Part shown: positions 48,105 to 57,098 of the stretch, one piece after another
How positions within the stretch are numbered: position 1 is the first letter of the stretch
Layout of the letters: each line of letters opens with the position of its first letter
Source of the DNA: Methanofervidicoccus sp. A16
GTDB taxonomy: Archaea; AGJL01; Methanococci; Methanococcales; Methanococcaceae
Reading direction: 5' to 3'
DNA: 64,000 nucleotides
NCBI RefSeq assembly: GCF_003351865.1
Contig: NZ_CP022242.1
Span: 186,001-250,000 of the forward strand
Translations under genes and position numbers: made by a program
Notes under the pieces: model-generated
Seen by the model: only the letters and a program-made list of their open reading frames with translations
Databases searched by the model: none
What the model was told of the DNA's origin: nothing

Positions 48105-49121
48105 TTATCCACCTAATACCTTCTCCTTAAAAACCTCATAGCAGAGATTTAAAACCTCCTTTATAACCTCATCTTTACTCCTACTTTTATCGTACTTCGC
48201 ATTTAACCCTGCAGCCTCTCTATGCCCACCTCCTTTTCCCCCTAACCTCTTGGCCACTTCTTCCATTATTTCCCCCATATGTATTTTTTTAGATAAGGAT
48301 TTCCTACACCTCCCACTTACCCTTATCTCCCTCTCCCTCTTTCTTACCGCCACCACAAAGGACACATCTGCACCAATAGATACAATAGTCTTTGCACAGG
48401 ATGCCTCATAGGAACTTACATAGGACAGTGCCACAATATACCCACCAACCTCCCTTAACTCCATCCTACTACAGGCCTTTAAATGTGCTATCCTCTTACT
48501 CTCATCCATCTCCTGAGTTAGAAGACTGAGCACCTTCTGGAAATTAATACCCTTTATAAGCCAGGCTATTATCTGAAAAGTTTCCTCCCTTGCAAGTTTC
48601 AAATGTTTAGTGTCGTAGAGGATACCAGAGAGTAAACCTATCCTAATTTTCTTTGGAGGATATATCCCCATCTCCCTGAATATCTGAGAAACTATCTCAC
48701 AGGTGGAGGTAGCCCCCTCATCTACGATAGAGAGAGTACAAAGATCTAAGAGATCTGTCCTTTTATGATGATCCACAACTACTAAAATAGAATCTTTCAA
48801 ATCCTGAGTATTTATCTTTACCTGGTTTAAATTGGAGGTATCCACAAAAAATACTACATCTAACAACTTGGGATACTGAACAACTTCCACATCCTCCTCA
48901 ATCTCCTCAAGTACATTCTTTGACAACTTACTTATAGAATCTGCCGATATTTTAAGATTTTTATCCTCTGATCTGTTTAAAACATCTGCAAGATACTTCA
49001 AGGCAACTGCCGCCCCAATCGCATCTGGATCTGCATTGTGATGACATAGAAAGAGTATATTTTTATTTTCCTGAAGTATCTTCTTTAGATGGAGTATGTC
49101 CTCACTTTTTAACTTTACCAT
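48105..49121 (-). CDS. DHH-family phosphoesterase (RecJ/NrnA-like)
   Basis: 338 aa. N-terminal HHNADPDAIGAA near residue 27, VDHHKRTD near 116 (the DHH motif) and a C-terminal DHHA1 domain with GGKGGGHREAAG near 298. Such archaeal proteins degrade short oligonucleotides or act as RecJ-like exonucleases; which applies cannot be decided from sequence. GGTGTC lies just before the ATG. Single gene, convergent with the pilins. Confidence 0.88.
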   Translation of the reverse strand: MVKLKSEDILHLKKILQENKNILFLCHHNADPDAIGAAVALKYLADVLNRSEDKNLKISADSISKLSKNVLEEIEEDVEVVQYPKLLDVVFFVDTSNLNQVKINTQDLKDSILVVVDHHKRTDLLDLCTLSIVDEGATSTCEIVSQIFREMGIYPPKKIRIGLLSGILYDTKHLKLAREETFQIIAWLIKGINFQKVLSLLTQEMDESKRIAHLKACSRMELREVGGYIVALSYVSSYEASCAKTIVSIGADVSFVVAVRKREREIRVSGRCRKSLSKKIHMGEIMEEVAKRLGGKGGGHREAAGLNAKYDKSRSKDEVIKEVLNLCYEVFKEKVLGG

Positions 49122-49350
49122 ATTGACACCATATTTTTAAACTCGTAATCAAAAAATAACAATTGATAACAAAAAAATTAAAAAGTTAAGGAATAAAAAG
49201 AGAGTAAAAAATCTCTTAAGAAAATGAATTAGGAATTCAAGGTATTCTAAGAAATAACAACAACATCTTTATTAATACTTTTTAATGATTTTTAGGATTT
49301 TCTATTTTTTAATTTTTATAATAATAAAATTTTATTATATTATTTTATTA

Positions 49351-49691
49351 CCTTAGTTTCCCTCAGTAGTGATTAAAAGAACAGTGAAAATGATAATTGT
49401 TATAATAATAAAAATCATCATTAAAATAATCAGTATAAAATCTATATAAAAACTCTTAAATATCCTAAGATCCTTCCGAACCCTTAGATAAGATAAGGAA
49501 TCATATTCTGGTATTCACTAATTAGAAGGTATTCAGAGGACCATTCCCCTCCAATCTTCTTTTTAAAATGTTATATCTGGGATTAATAGAAGTTTTATTT
49601 TAAACATTTTTTATTTTTTTATATTTTTTTATTTTATTTTTATTATTATTCTTATTATTTTTTAAACTATCCTTTTGATGGGAAGTAGGGT
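49351..49691 (+). mobile_element. Family A inverted-repeat element
   Basis: Left end CCTTAGTTTCCCTCAGTAG, right end CCTTTTGATGGGAAGTAGGG. The interior is closely matched to 14821-15152, for example CACTAATTAGAAGGTATTCA. The flanks ATTTTATTA (49342-49350) and ATTTTAATT (49692-49700) agree at 7 of 9 positions. About 340 bp, non-coding, between the DHH gene and cdhD. A family B copy follows 28 bp later. Confidence 0.75.
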
Positions 49692-49719
49692 ATTTTAATT
49701 ATTATTAAGATCTTGTTAA

Positions 49720-50013
49720 CCTTAATTCCCATCAAAGTAATGATTTAAATAATAAAAATAAGAATAATAAATAAGGACTAGAAAAAAATATTATTGAAAT
49801 ATACATTATCTTTAATATCTTTAATAAAATTAATAATAGTAATCTATTAAAAAGGATCTACTCCACTTCCGTAGTATCTTAGAGCATCCCAGGAGAGATT
49901 ATTTATCTCTTATTTTGATCTAAATACATTCTTTTTATATTTTATTAATTTTATAATATTATTTTATAATTTATTGTTCTTATCAGGATTTTTTTATTAA
50001 TAGGGATTAGGGT
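49720..50013 (+). mobile_element. Family B inverted-repeat element
   Basis: Left end CCTTAATTCCCATCAAAGTA and right end ATTAATAGGGATTAGGG (decayed). Core GGATCTACTCCACTTCC...GAGCATCC at 49854-49889. The flanks TCTTGTTAA (49711-49719) and CTTTGTTAA (50014-50022) agree at 7 of 9, or better with one gap. It is the longest family B copy. Confidence 0.75.
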
Positions 50014-50503
50014 CTTTGTTAATTTTTGTTTTAATATAAATAGTTAAAATCCAATTATAAACATCTTAAAGAATAACAATTCTATCAATCTTATCAAAGT
50101 AGTAATTTAAATTTAAAAAATAATAAAGAAAATTTTAACATAAAATATATTTTTATAAAAAATACCCTGTTAAGAGAGTTTTATTCCTCTATATTCTTTA
50201 AGTATCTTGCAGTATTTGAAAAGATATTTACCTGTTTATGATAATTTACCATGTTTCAAAGACTTATTTAACTTCAAATTTTAATATCTTTTTTGTATTT
50301 TCCATTATGATCATCAAAGTTCTAAAATTTTTAAATAAATTTACTGTAAAACACTTTAAAATTAATTTTAATACTATAAAAGTTATTTTAATTCTTTTAA
50401 TCGGATTTTAAGGGAAAATATAACTTATTCAAAAACTTTATATATTACTAGCCTAATCTATAATGATTTATAATGATAGATTTTTGTCCTGTTGGTGGTC
50501 ATA
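50014..50503 (+). promoter_or_regulatory. Upstream region and promoter of cdhD-cdhE
   Basis: AT-rich with no ORF. TTTATATATTA at 50437-50447 with preceding AAAAAC is a good TATA box/BRE, about 57 bp before the cdhD ATG. GGTGG is the ribosome binding site. The repeat element ends about 420 bp upstream of the promoter. Confidence 0.6.
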
Positions 50504-51694
50504 ATGGATTTAGATGAAATATTTAAACTGATGAAAAAGGTTAATAGTATAAAGATAGACAGCATCGAAATAACTGCAGATGAAATTGTTATAAACATTC
50601 CTACCCTATCTCCTATCTCTATACCTCAAACTCCTCCAATAAAGAAAGGTATTAAGAAAATAGTATCACCGGAAGAACCTAAGATAGAGATACCTGAAGT
50701 AGATTGGGAGCCTCCAGTAGAAAAGTACAGAGGGTATATAAGAGAGGTGCAACTTGGTAGGCCTAAGTCTGAAGGGGGTAGAGGAAAGGTAATAAAAATA
50801 GGTGGACAGAGGGCACTTTACAGGTTCGAGGAGGTTCAACCGAATCCACCAGTGGTAACATTCGACATATTCGATATGCCGATGCCTGGACTACCTAAGC
50901 CTGTTAGGGAGTACTTCCAGGATGTGATGGAGGATCCTGTTGAATGGGCTAAAAAGTGTGTAAAGGAGTTCAACGCCGATATGGTAACTATACACCATAT
51001 ATCTACAGATCCAAAGATTAAAGATACACCTCCAAAGGAAGCTGCAAAGTTGATGGAGGATCTACTCCAGGCTGTAGATGTGCCCTTTGTTATTGGGGGT
51101 AGTGGAGATCCTAAGAAGGATCCTCTTGTTTTGGAAGCATGTGCTCAAGTTGCAGAGGGGGAGAGGTGTCTATTGGCATCTGCAAACTTAGATTTAGATT
51201 ATAAGAAAGTAGCAGATGCTGCAATGAAGTACGATCATAACGTACTGTCCTGGACTATTATGGATCCAAATATGGCAAGGGATTTAAATAGAAGGTTAAT
51301 ATCCCACGGTCTCGATGGAGATAGAATCGTTATGGACCCTACAACATGTTCCCTTGGATACGGTATAGAGTTCTCCATAAATGCCATGACAAGGTTAAGG
51401 TTAGCAGGTTTAAAGGGCGACGAACTGGTAAATATGCCCATGTCCTCTGGAACTACAAACGCCATAGGTGCCAGAGAGGCCTGGATGGTCAATCCAGAGT
51501 GGGGAGATAGAAGGTACAGATTACCACTCTGGGAAATTACAACGGGATTGACCATGCTCCTCTGTGGCGTAGATATATTTATGATGCTCCACCCCCTCTC
51601 CATAGCGGTAGTAAAGGAGTTTGGGAAGTTGTTGGTAAGTAAGCCTGGGGAGATAGAGGTAAGTACTGACAACTACCAGTGGATAAGGGCTTAG
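50504..51694 (+). CDS. cdhD: Acetyl-CoA decarbonylase/synthase subunit delta
   Basis: Small subunit of the corrinoid iron-sulfur protein in the Wood-Ljungdahl pathway; with CdhE it carries the methyl group between tetrahydromethanopterin and the acetyl-CoA synthase centre. 396 aa, TIM-barrel type: VVTFDIFDMPMPGLPKPVRE near residue 115, VPFVIGGSGDPKKDP near 190 and MPMSSGTTNAIGAREAW near 305 are typical. The start is the ATG after GGTGGTCATA; a TTG four codons earlier is the frame limit. cdhE follows after 13 nt. Confidence 0.95.
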   Translation: MDLDEIFKLMKKVNSIKIDSIEITADEIVINIPTLSPISIPQTPPIKKGIKKIVSPEEPKIEIPEVDWEPPVEKYRGYIREVQLGRPKSEGGRGKVIKIGGQRALYRFEEVQPNPPVVTFDIFDMPMPGLPKPVREYFQDVMEDPVEWAKKCVKEFNADMVTIHHISTDPKIKDTPPKEAAKLMEDLLQAVDVPFVIGGSGDPKKDPLVLEACAQVAEGERCLLASANLDLDYKKVADAAMKYDHNVLSWTIMDPNMARDLNRRLISHGLDGDRIVMDPTTCSLGYGIEFSINAMTRLRLAGLKGDELVNMPMSSGTTNAIGAREAWMVNPEWGDRRYRLPLWEITTGLTMLLCGVDIFMMLHPLSIAVVKEFGKLLVSKPGEIEVSTDNYQWIRA

Positions 51695-51707
51695 TATCGG
51701 TGATAGG

Positions 51708-53183
51708 ATGGCTAAAAAGATAAGTGCCATGGATATCTACAAACTACTTCCAAAGACAAACTGTAAGAAATGTGGGGAATCCTCCTGTATGGCATTTGCT
51801 ACGAAACTACAGGAGAGGAAGGCCACCCTCGATGAATGTCCAATATTAAAATCTCCAAAGTTTGAGAAGAATAGAAAGAAACTTGAAGAACTCCTCTCCC
51901 CACCTGTAAAGGAGGTATGGTTTGGATACGAGGATAAGAAGGTGGTTCTAGGTGGAGAGGAGGTAATGTACAGGTATGAACTCACCTTCTTTAATCCGAC
52001 GGCTATAGGGGTAGATATATCAGATAATTTACCTGAGGAGGAGATAAAAAAGAGGGCTAAATTCGTTGAGGATTTTGTTTTTGAGAGGACAGGGGAGAAG
52101 TTGAAGTTAGACTTTATAGCATTGCGAAATGCCTCAAATGATCCTGAAAAGTTTGTAAGGGCGTTGAAGATTATTCAAGAAAACACCAAGGTACCTGTCG
52201 CCCTCTGTTCCCTAAATGTAAAGAGTATAGAAAAAGCCTTAGATGTTGTAAGATCTAAACCTATGATATACGGAGTAACAGAGGAGAACTTCTCTGAAAT
52301 GATGAGGATGTTAATATCAAAGAAAAGGAAGGATAAAAAAGAGTTTGCAGTGGTGCTATCTTCAGGAAATATTAAAACACTGAAGGGCATGGTTAAGGCG
52401 TCCCTTCAACATGGTATAGAGGATCTAATTTTAGATCCTCACACTACACCAGAGAACATTATGGATACTCTCGATAGATTTGTGATGATAAGGAGAAGTG
52501 CCATTGAAAGGGGAGATAAACTTCTTGGATATCCTATCTTAGGACTTCCAATAAATACCTACTTCTACGTACTAAAGGGCAACAATCCAATTAAACAGTT
52601 TGTTGAAGAACTAGATAAGGCTGCCGGAATTATGGAGGCGAGGACAGCCTGTGCAATGTTGAACAGGTATGGAGATGGAATAATTATTCACGGTACCGAG
52701 GTTTGGGAGTTGATGCCAATACTTGCCCTTAGGCAGGCAATATATACAGATCCTAGGAAACCTCAAACTGTGGAGCCTGGATTATATCCAATTGGAAATC
52801 CAGATGAGAATAGCCCAGTGATCATGACTACAAACTTCTCCCTAACATTCTACACAGTAACTGGAGACTTTGAAAAGGATGGGGTTACCTGTTGGCTCCT
52901 AGTTATGGATACAGAGGGTAAGGCAGTGGATGTCGCAGTGGCAGGGGGACAGTACTGTGGAGATAACGCCAAAAGATTAATAGAGGAGACGAAGATAGGG
53001 GAGAAGGTAAATCATAGGATTATTATACTTCCAGGGTTAGCAGCTCCTGTAAGGGGGGATATTGAGGAAAAGACTGGCTGGACATGTGTAGTTGGAACGA
53101 GAGACTCTTCCCAAGTTGGGGAATTTTTAAGGAAGAACTGGAATAGAATACTTGAGGAGTGGAGGGCTAAGCAGGAATCATGA
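51708..53183 (+). CDS. cdhE: Acetyl-CoA decarbonylase/synthase subunit gamma
   Basis: Large corrinoid iron-sulfur subunit of 491 aa. The N-terminal LLPKTNCKKCGESSCMAFA with a later ECP forms the 4Fe-4S site. A TIM-barrel methyl-binding domain and a C-terminal cobamide-binding region follow (VAVAGGQYCGDNAKR, then ILPGLAAPVRGDIEE). CGGTGAT precedes the ATG. The alpha, beta and epsilon subunit genes are not next to this pair, so the five-subunit complex must be completed from another locus. Confidence 0.95.
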   Translation: MAKKISAMDIYKLLPKTNCKKCGESSCMAFATKLQERKATLDECPILKSPKFEKNRKKLEELLSPPVKEVWFGYEDKKVVLGGEEVMYRYELTFFNPTAIGVDISDNLPEEEIKKRAKFVEDFVFERTGEKLKLDFIALRNASNDPEKFVRALKIIQENTKVPVALCSLNVKSIEKALDVVRSKPMIYGVTEENFSEMMRMLISKKRKDKKEFAVVLSSGNIKTLKGMVKASLQHGIEDLILDPHTTPENIMDTLDRFVMIRRSAIERGDKLLGYPILGLPINTYFYVLKGNNPIKQFVEELDKAAGIMEARTACAMLNRYGDGIIIHGTEVWELMPILALRQAIYTDPRKPQTVEPGLYPIGNPDENSPVIMTTNFSLTFYTVTGDFEKDGVTCWLLVMDTEGKAVDVAVAGGQYCGDNAKRLIEETKIGEKVNHRIIILPGLAAPVRGDIEEKTGWTCVVGTRDSSQVGEFLRKNWNRILEEWRAKQES

Positions 53184-53458
53184 ATGTAATAAGATAAGAA
53201 AAAAATTAAATTTTAATAATTTTCGAACTATATATAAAAAAATATAGATTAAAAATAATTTTAATAAAAATTATAAAAATAAAAAGAGAGTAAAAACGTA
53301 AAAGCTCCTTTAAAGGGAAGAGTTATTAAAAATCTATAGTGTTAAAATATTTAAAAAATTAAAAATAAAGAACACTTCAAACTAATAGTAACCTATAAAG
53401 AATAATGAAAAAGTAATAAAAATCCAAACTATTAACACCTAAAAATAAATAATATATA

Positions 53459-53685
53459 CCTTAGTTCCCATTAAAGTAATGATTTAAATAATAAAAAATA
53501 TAATATCTAATAATCTAACAAAATTAATAATAGCAACCTGTGAGGAAGGATCTACTCCACTTTCATAGAGTATTTTAGAGTATCCCAAGAGATTATCTTT
53601 TATTTTGATTTTATACCTTCTTTTTATGTTCTTTTATTTTTTATAATTATTATTCTTATCAGAATTTTTTGATGGAAATTAGAGT
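53459..53685 (+). mobile_element. Family B inverted-repeat element
   Basis: Left end CCTTAGTTCCCATTAAAGTA, right end TTTTTTGATGGAAATTAGAG. Core GGATCTACTCCACTTTC...GAGTATCC at 53548-53585, where the pairing ACTC/GAGT differs in a compensated way from GCTC/GAGC in the copy at 17451. No clear direct repeat. A family A copy begins 18 bp after it. Confidence 0.75.
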
Positions 53686-53703
53686 TTTTTAATTATAATA
53701 TAA

Positions 53704-54004
53704 CCTTAGTTCCCATCAGTAGTGATTAAAAGAATAATAAAAAATAACCAATATAAAAATCATTAATACCCTTAGGATCCTTCTGATCATTTAGTTAAGA
53801 TAGAAAATCCTACTCTGAATCCCTGTATTAAAAAATATACAGAGGATCATTCTCCTTCAATATTATTTTTAAAATTTTTTGTATCTGGGGTGATAGAGGT
53901 TTTCTGTTTTTTTAAATATTTTCTTTAATCTTTAATTTTATTATTTTTATAATAATTTTTATTTTTATTATTCTCTAAATTATCCTTTTGATGGGAAGTA
54001 GGGT
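53704..54004 (+). mobile_element. Family A inverted-repeat element
   Basis: Left end CCTTAGTTCCCATCAGTAG, right end CCTTTTGATGGGAAGTAGGG, the right end being identical to the copy at 49351. The interior is diverged but shares ACAGAGGATCATTCTCCTTC with the other copies. The flanks ATAATATAA (53695-53703) and ATAATATAT (54005-54013) agree at 8 of 9. About 300 bp, non-coding. Confidence 0.75.
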
Positions 54005-54250
54005 ATAATATATAACTGAAAAGTAAAAATAACTGTTTCATTTTCTGGACTATACTGAGAGTACTAAAAAAGCAGAGTAGAACCTCTGTTAGTTTTTCTT
54101 TTTAAGAGTTTTTTGCATTTCTTATTATTATTTTATTAATTTTTTATTTATGATAATAATTGTTAACTTTATCAGTAGTTTAAAAAGTTATGTTTTTATA
54201 TCTATATTTTTATATTGAAACAGAATTGATTTAAATACATCAATCATAGT

Positions 54251-54263
54251 AAAGTATAAATAG
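54251..54263 (+). promoter_or_regulatory. TATA box of tRNA-Gln
   Basis: AAAGTATAAATAG lies about 41-53 bp upstream of the mature tRNA 5' end, as expected for an archaeal TATA box with a short 5' leader. No other promoter-like element lies between it and the tRNA. Confidence 0.65.
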
Positions 54264-54303
54264 AAGAATTGACTACTAAAATCTTGCTTGATTACCTGGA
54301 AGT

Positions 54304-54379
54304 AGCCCGGTGGTGTAGTGGCCTATCATCCGGGGCTTTGGACCCCGGGACCGCGGTTCGAATCCGCGCCGGGCTACCA
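54304..54379 (+). tRNA. tRNA-Gln (UUG), CCA encoded
   Basis: Cloverleaf by eye: acceptor AGCCCGG pairs with CCGGGCT; the anticodon stem CGGGG/CCCCG has loop CTTTGGA and anticodon TTG; the T arm CGCGG-TTCGAAT-CCGCG is perfect. Discriminator A, then an encoded CCA (54377-54379). High GC in a very AT-rich surround. In archaea this tRNA is first charged with Glu and then amidated by GatDE. Confidence 0.96.
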
Positions 54380-54446
54380 TTTATTTTATAAAAATAAATA
54401 TCCAAACATCTAAATATATAAAAATATAATTAATCCTGTGGTGTAG

Positions 54447-55127
54447 ATGAGGGATAAGATATCTGTAGCCATAGTTTCAGATGGGAAGTATGGACATAGA
54501 GCCTACGAGGTTATAAAAAAGAAGTTCCCCTGCGAGTATATTATATTGAAATATAGAGGTAATTTTGATGATATAGAGATAGAAGAAGAAATACTGAAAA
54601 AACTTAAAGATTACCATATTTTAATTACCTACCTAAGAGATCCAGATCTTACCTATACCCTACTTGAAGAGATCAGCAACCAAAAGTTAGATAAAAATCC
54701 TTTTATAATAGTAGGTATATGGGAAGGTGAAGGTTTCAAGAGACAGGTTGAGAAGTTTAAAAATGTAGTGTGCCCAGATCTACTGTGTAATTTAGATGAG
54801 GATTACCTTCAAGACAAATTAGAAGAGTACCCTCAACTACGAGAATTTTTAAGGTACTTTGGAAAACCTAAGGTAAACATCTACTTAAGTAATAACATCA
54901 TAGAGAAAATAGAGGTCATTAGGGACTCTCCCTGTGGAGGAGTTTCTAAAACACTTAAGGAGTTTCTTGGAGAGAGGATGGATGAGAATACACTGAAAAG
55001 GATAGGGTTGAGGGTACAGCACTTCTGTAATACAGGGCGGTTTAGACTGTTCTCTGAGAAGGAATGTAAAAAGGTTAAGGTGGGACAGATACTTTTAGAA
55101 GGTATAAATGTTAAAAAAGAGGAGTAA
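54447..55127 (+). CDS. DUF166 family protein
   Basis: 226-aa protein conserved in methanogens, once annotated as thymidylate-synthase-like without proof. VAIVSDGKYGHRAYEVIKKK at the start looks like a Rossmann-type strand and loop. CPDLLCNL and IRDSPCGGVSKTL with VQHFCNTGRFRLFSEKEC give conserved cysteines (about residues 107, 112, 162, 191 and 204) that could bind metal. GTGGTG lies before the ATG. Function unknown. Confidence 0.8.
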   Translation: MRDKISVAIVSDGKYGHRAYEVIKKKFPCEYIILKYRGNFDDIEIEEEILKKLKDYHILITYLRDPDLTYTLLEEISNQKLDKNPFIIVGIWEGEGFKRQVEKFKNVVCPDLLCNLDEDYLQDKLEEYPQLREFLRYFGKPKVNIYLSNNIIEKIEVIRDSPCGGVSKTLKEFLGERMDENTLKRIGLRVQHFCNTGRFRLFSEKECKKVKVGQILLEGINVKKEE

Positions 55128-55311
55128 GATAAAAATCTCCACCAACCTCTTTAAGTGGCTCATCAGGTTTTAGATGGGAAAGAGAAGTTAAATAATAAAA
55201 AGTATTAAAGCCATATTTAGGGATATTGAAAATATAGAGAATTATTTTTTAATGTCATCTCTTTTTTTATTTATAATTATTTTAATAAATTTTTTAAATA
55301 ATAATTAATAA

Positions 55312-55629
55312 TTAATCATACTCTCTCCAGGTATGACCGCACTTTGTACATCTATAGAATCTTGTTTCAGGTTCATCTGCACATCTTGTCTGTTGAAGCC
55401 ACCAGTATGCCTCTAAGTTTCCACACTGAGGACACTCCACCTTAGTAGTTGGTAGTGTATTTACATTCTCGATTACTGCGATTTCCTGTTTTTTGGACTC
55501 GATTCTCTCCTTGAGTATAAAGGTTTCACCTTCTTTTTCCATCTCCATCTCAAATTGACATACAGTACATACCCACTTACCATCTTTTGGAAGCATTATG
55601 TTATTACATTTTTTACAAAATTTTACCAC
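55312..55629 (-). CDS. tfs: Transcription factor S (TFS)
   Basis: 105-aa RNA polymerase cleavage-stimulating factor, related to TFIIS and Rpb9. The N-terminal zinc ribbon has FCKKCNNIM and CTVCQF, and the C-terminal ribbon has CPQCGN and CTKCGHTW. The catalytic loop QTRCADEPETRFYRC has the acidic DE pair that reaches the polymerase active site, so it should be active in cleavage. GTG start after GGTGATATC. It follows the Nudix gene closely on the same strand. Confidence 0.95.
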   Translation of the reverse strand: MVKFCKKCNNIMLPKDGKWVCTVCQFEMEMEKEGETFILKERIESKKQEIAVIENVNTLPTTKVECPQCGNLEAYWWLQQTRCADEPETRFYRCTKCGHTWREYD

Positions 55630-55633
55630 GATA

Positions 55634-56050
55634 TCACCTTTTCTCTCTAAATTTTAAATAATCCTTAAAAATAGTCTTATGATCGAAGGCCAAATCCATA
55701 TTCTTTACCTCATCGATAGTAAAAAATCTAGCCTCCTTCGCATCGTCTGATCCCTTAGGAGAGCCCTCTACATACTCTAACACATATACTACAGATACAG
55801 TATGACCCCTGGGGTCTCTATTTGGATCTGAGTATACGCCTAAAAGGTCCTTAACCTTGGTTTTTATTCCACTCTCCTCAAAAACTTCTCTTACTACAGC
55901 CTCCTCTGTCCTTTCTCCATACTTTACAAAACCTCCTGGAAATGCCCAAAAATCTTTAAAAGGAGGATTTTTTCTCTTTACCAGTAGAATCTTACCATCG
56001 ACCTCTAAAATACCGTCTACTGTTAAAGAGGGTGACCTATATCTATCCAT
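55634..56050 (-). CDS. Nudix hydrolase (ADP-ribose pyrophosphatase-like)
   Basis: About 138 aa. The Nudix box GGFVKYGERTEEAVVREVFEESG is complete (Gx5Ex7REUxEExG). VYSDPNRDPRGHTVSVVYV is typical of archaeal ADP-ribose pyrophosphatases. TFS follows 4 nt after its stop. Two ATG codons three codons apart are possible starts; the second is given here. The substrate is not proven by sequence. Confidence 0.88.
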   Translation of the reverse strand: MDRYRSPSLTVDGILEVDGKILLVKRKNPPFKDFWAFPGGFVKYGERTEEAVVREVFEESGIKTKVKDLLGVYSDPNRDPRGHTVSVVYVLEYVEGSPKGSDDAKEARFFTIDEVKNMDLAFDHKTIFKDYLKFREKR

Positions 56051-56220
56051 GTTTATCATCTAAAAAACTATATAGTACCCCTTTAAAAATCATCAACTGA
56101 TTATAAAAATATGTTTTATTCCAATAAAATCTCATACTATATATAATTTACGATAAATTTTTTTATAATAGTTTATTTTTTATTTTTTATTAATGTTTTG
56201 AAAAGTGGAGAGGTAGAAAT

Positions 56221-56901
56221 ATGAAAGTAGTTTTTGCATTAGGTGGCTCAGTTGTTATGCCCAGGGAGGGTGATGTAGAGAACATAAGAAAATACGCAGA
56301 GGTGTTCAAAAGTATAAAAGACATAGGACATGATATCTGCATAGTAGTCGGAGGGGGCTATATTGCCAGGAAATACATTTCTATAGCCAGGGAGTTTACA
56401 AACGAAGCATTCTGTGATGAGATAGGAATATTGGCAACAAGGATGAACAGTATGCTTCTAATCGCCGCCCTTGGAAACTACTCTGTAAAGAAGGTACCAG
56501 AGAATTTTAAGGAGGCTGAGATGATATTGAATTTAAACAAGATCGTTGTTATGGGAGGTACCCATCCTGCCCACACTACAGATGCTGTTGCAGCCTCTCT
56601 GGCAGAGTATATAGATGCAGATCTACTTGTTATTGCCACTAACGTAGATGGAGTTTACGACAGGGATCCAAGGAAGTATAAAGATGCAAAGAAAATAAAA
56701 CATCTAACAACAAAGGAGTTGGTAGAAATTACTAAATCCTCCTCTATAGCGGCGGGATCCTCCTCTATAGTAGATCCCTTAGCCTCCAAGATAATAGACA
56801 GGGCAAAATTGAGAACTGTAGTTATCAGGGGTACTCCAGAGGAGATAATGAATGTTATAGAGAACAGACACAACGGTACCTTAATTGTACCTGGTGAATA
56901 A
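56221..56901 (+). CDS. pyrH: Uridylate kinase
   Basis: Amino-acid-kinase fold UMP kinase of the archaeal type, 226 aa. VFALGGSVVMPREG at the start, VVGGGYIARKYI near residue 42, GGTHPAHTTDAVAA near 111 and VIATNVDGVYDRDP near 138 form the UMP and ATP sites. It makes UDP in pyrimidine nucleotide synthesis; pyrC lies elsewhere in the window. A zinc-ribbon membrane peptide gene follows after 14 nt. Confidence 0.95.
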   Translation: MKVVFALGGSVVMPREGDVENIRKYAEVFKSIKDIGHDICIVVGGGYIARKYISIAREFTNEAFCDEIGILATRMNSMLLIAALGNYSVKKVPENFKEAEMILNLNKIVVMGGTHPAHTTDAVAASLAEYIDADLLVIATNVDGVYDRDPRKYKDAKKIKHLTTKELVEITKSSSIAAGSSSIVDPLASKIIDRAKLRTVVIRGTPEEIMNVIENRHNGTLIVPGE

Positions 56902-56915
56902 TACAGGGGATCTTT

Positions 56916-57095
56916 ATGGAGAAACATAGGCACTGTTTAAACTGTGGAATATCGATCCCACCAGATGAAACCTTCTGCTCTGAAAAGTGTAAGGATGAAT
57001 ATATAAAAAAGAGAAAGAGAATTATGAGAGCACAGTTAATAGTTCTCTTTGTTATCTTTGTAGTACTGGTGATCTTTGTATGGTTGAGAGGGTAG
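56916..57095 (+). CDS. Small zinc-ribbon membrane protein (DUF2116-like)
   Basis: 59-aa protein. HCLNCGISIPPDETFCSEKC gives a CxxC...CxxxC zinc site near the N-terminus. A basic stretch (YIKKRKRIMR) leads into one membrane helix (LIVLFVIFVVLVIFVWL). This layout matches the archaeal DUF2116 family. It is probably cotranscribed with pyrH. The start is ATG 56916 with GGGGAT just before it. Confidence 0.8.
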   Translation: MEKHRHCLNCGISIPPDETFCSEKCKDEYIKKRKRIMRAQLIVLFVIFVVLVIFVWLRG

Positions 57096-57098
57096 ATA

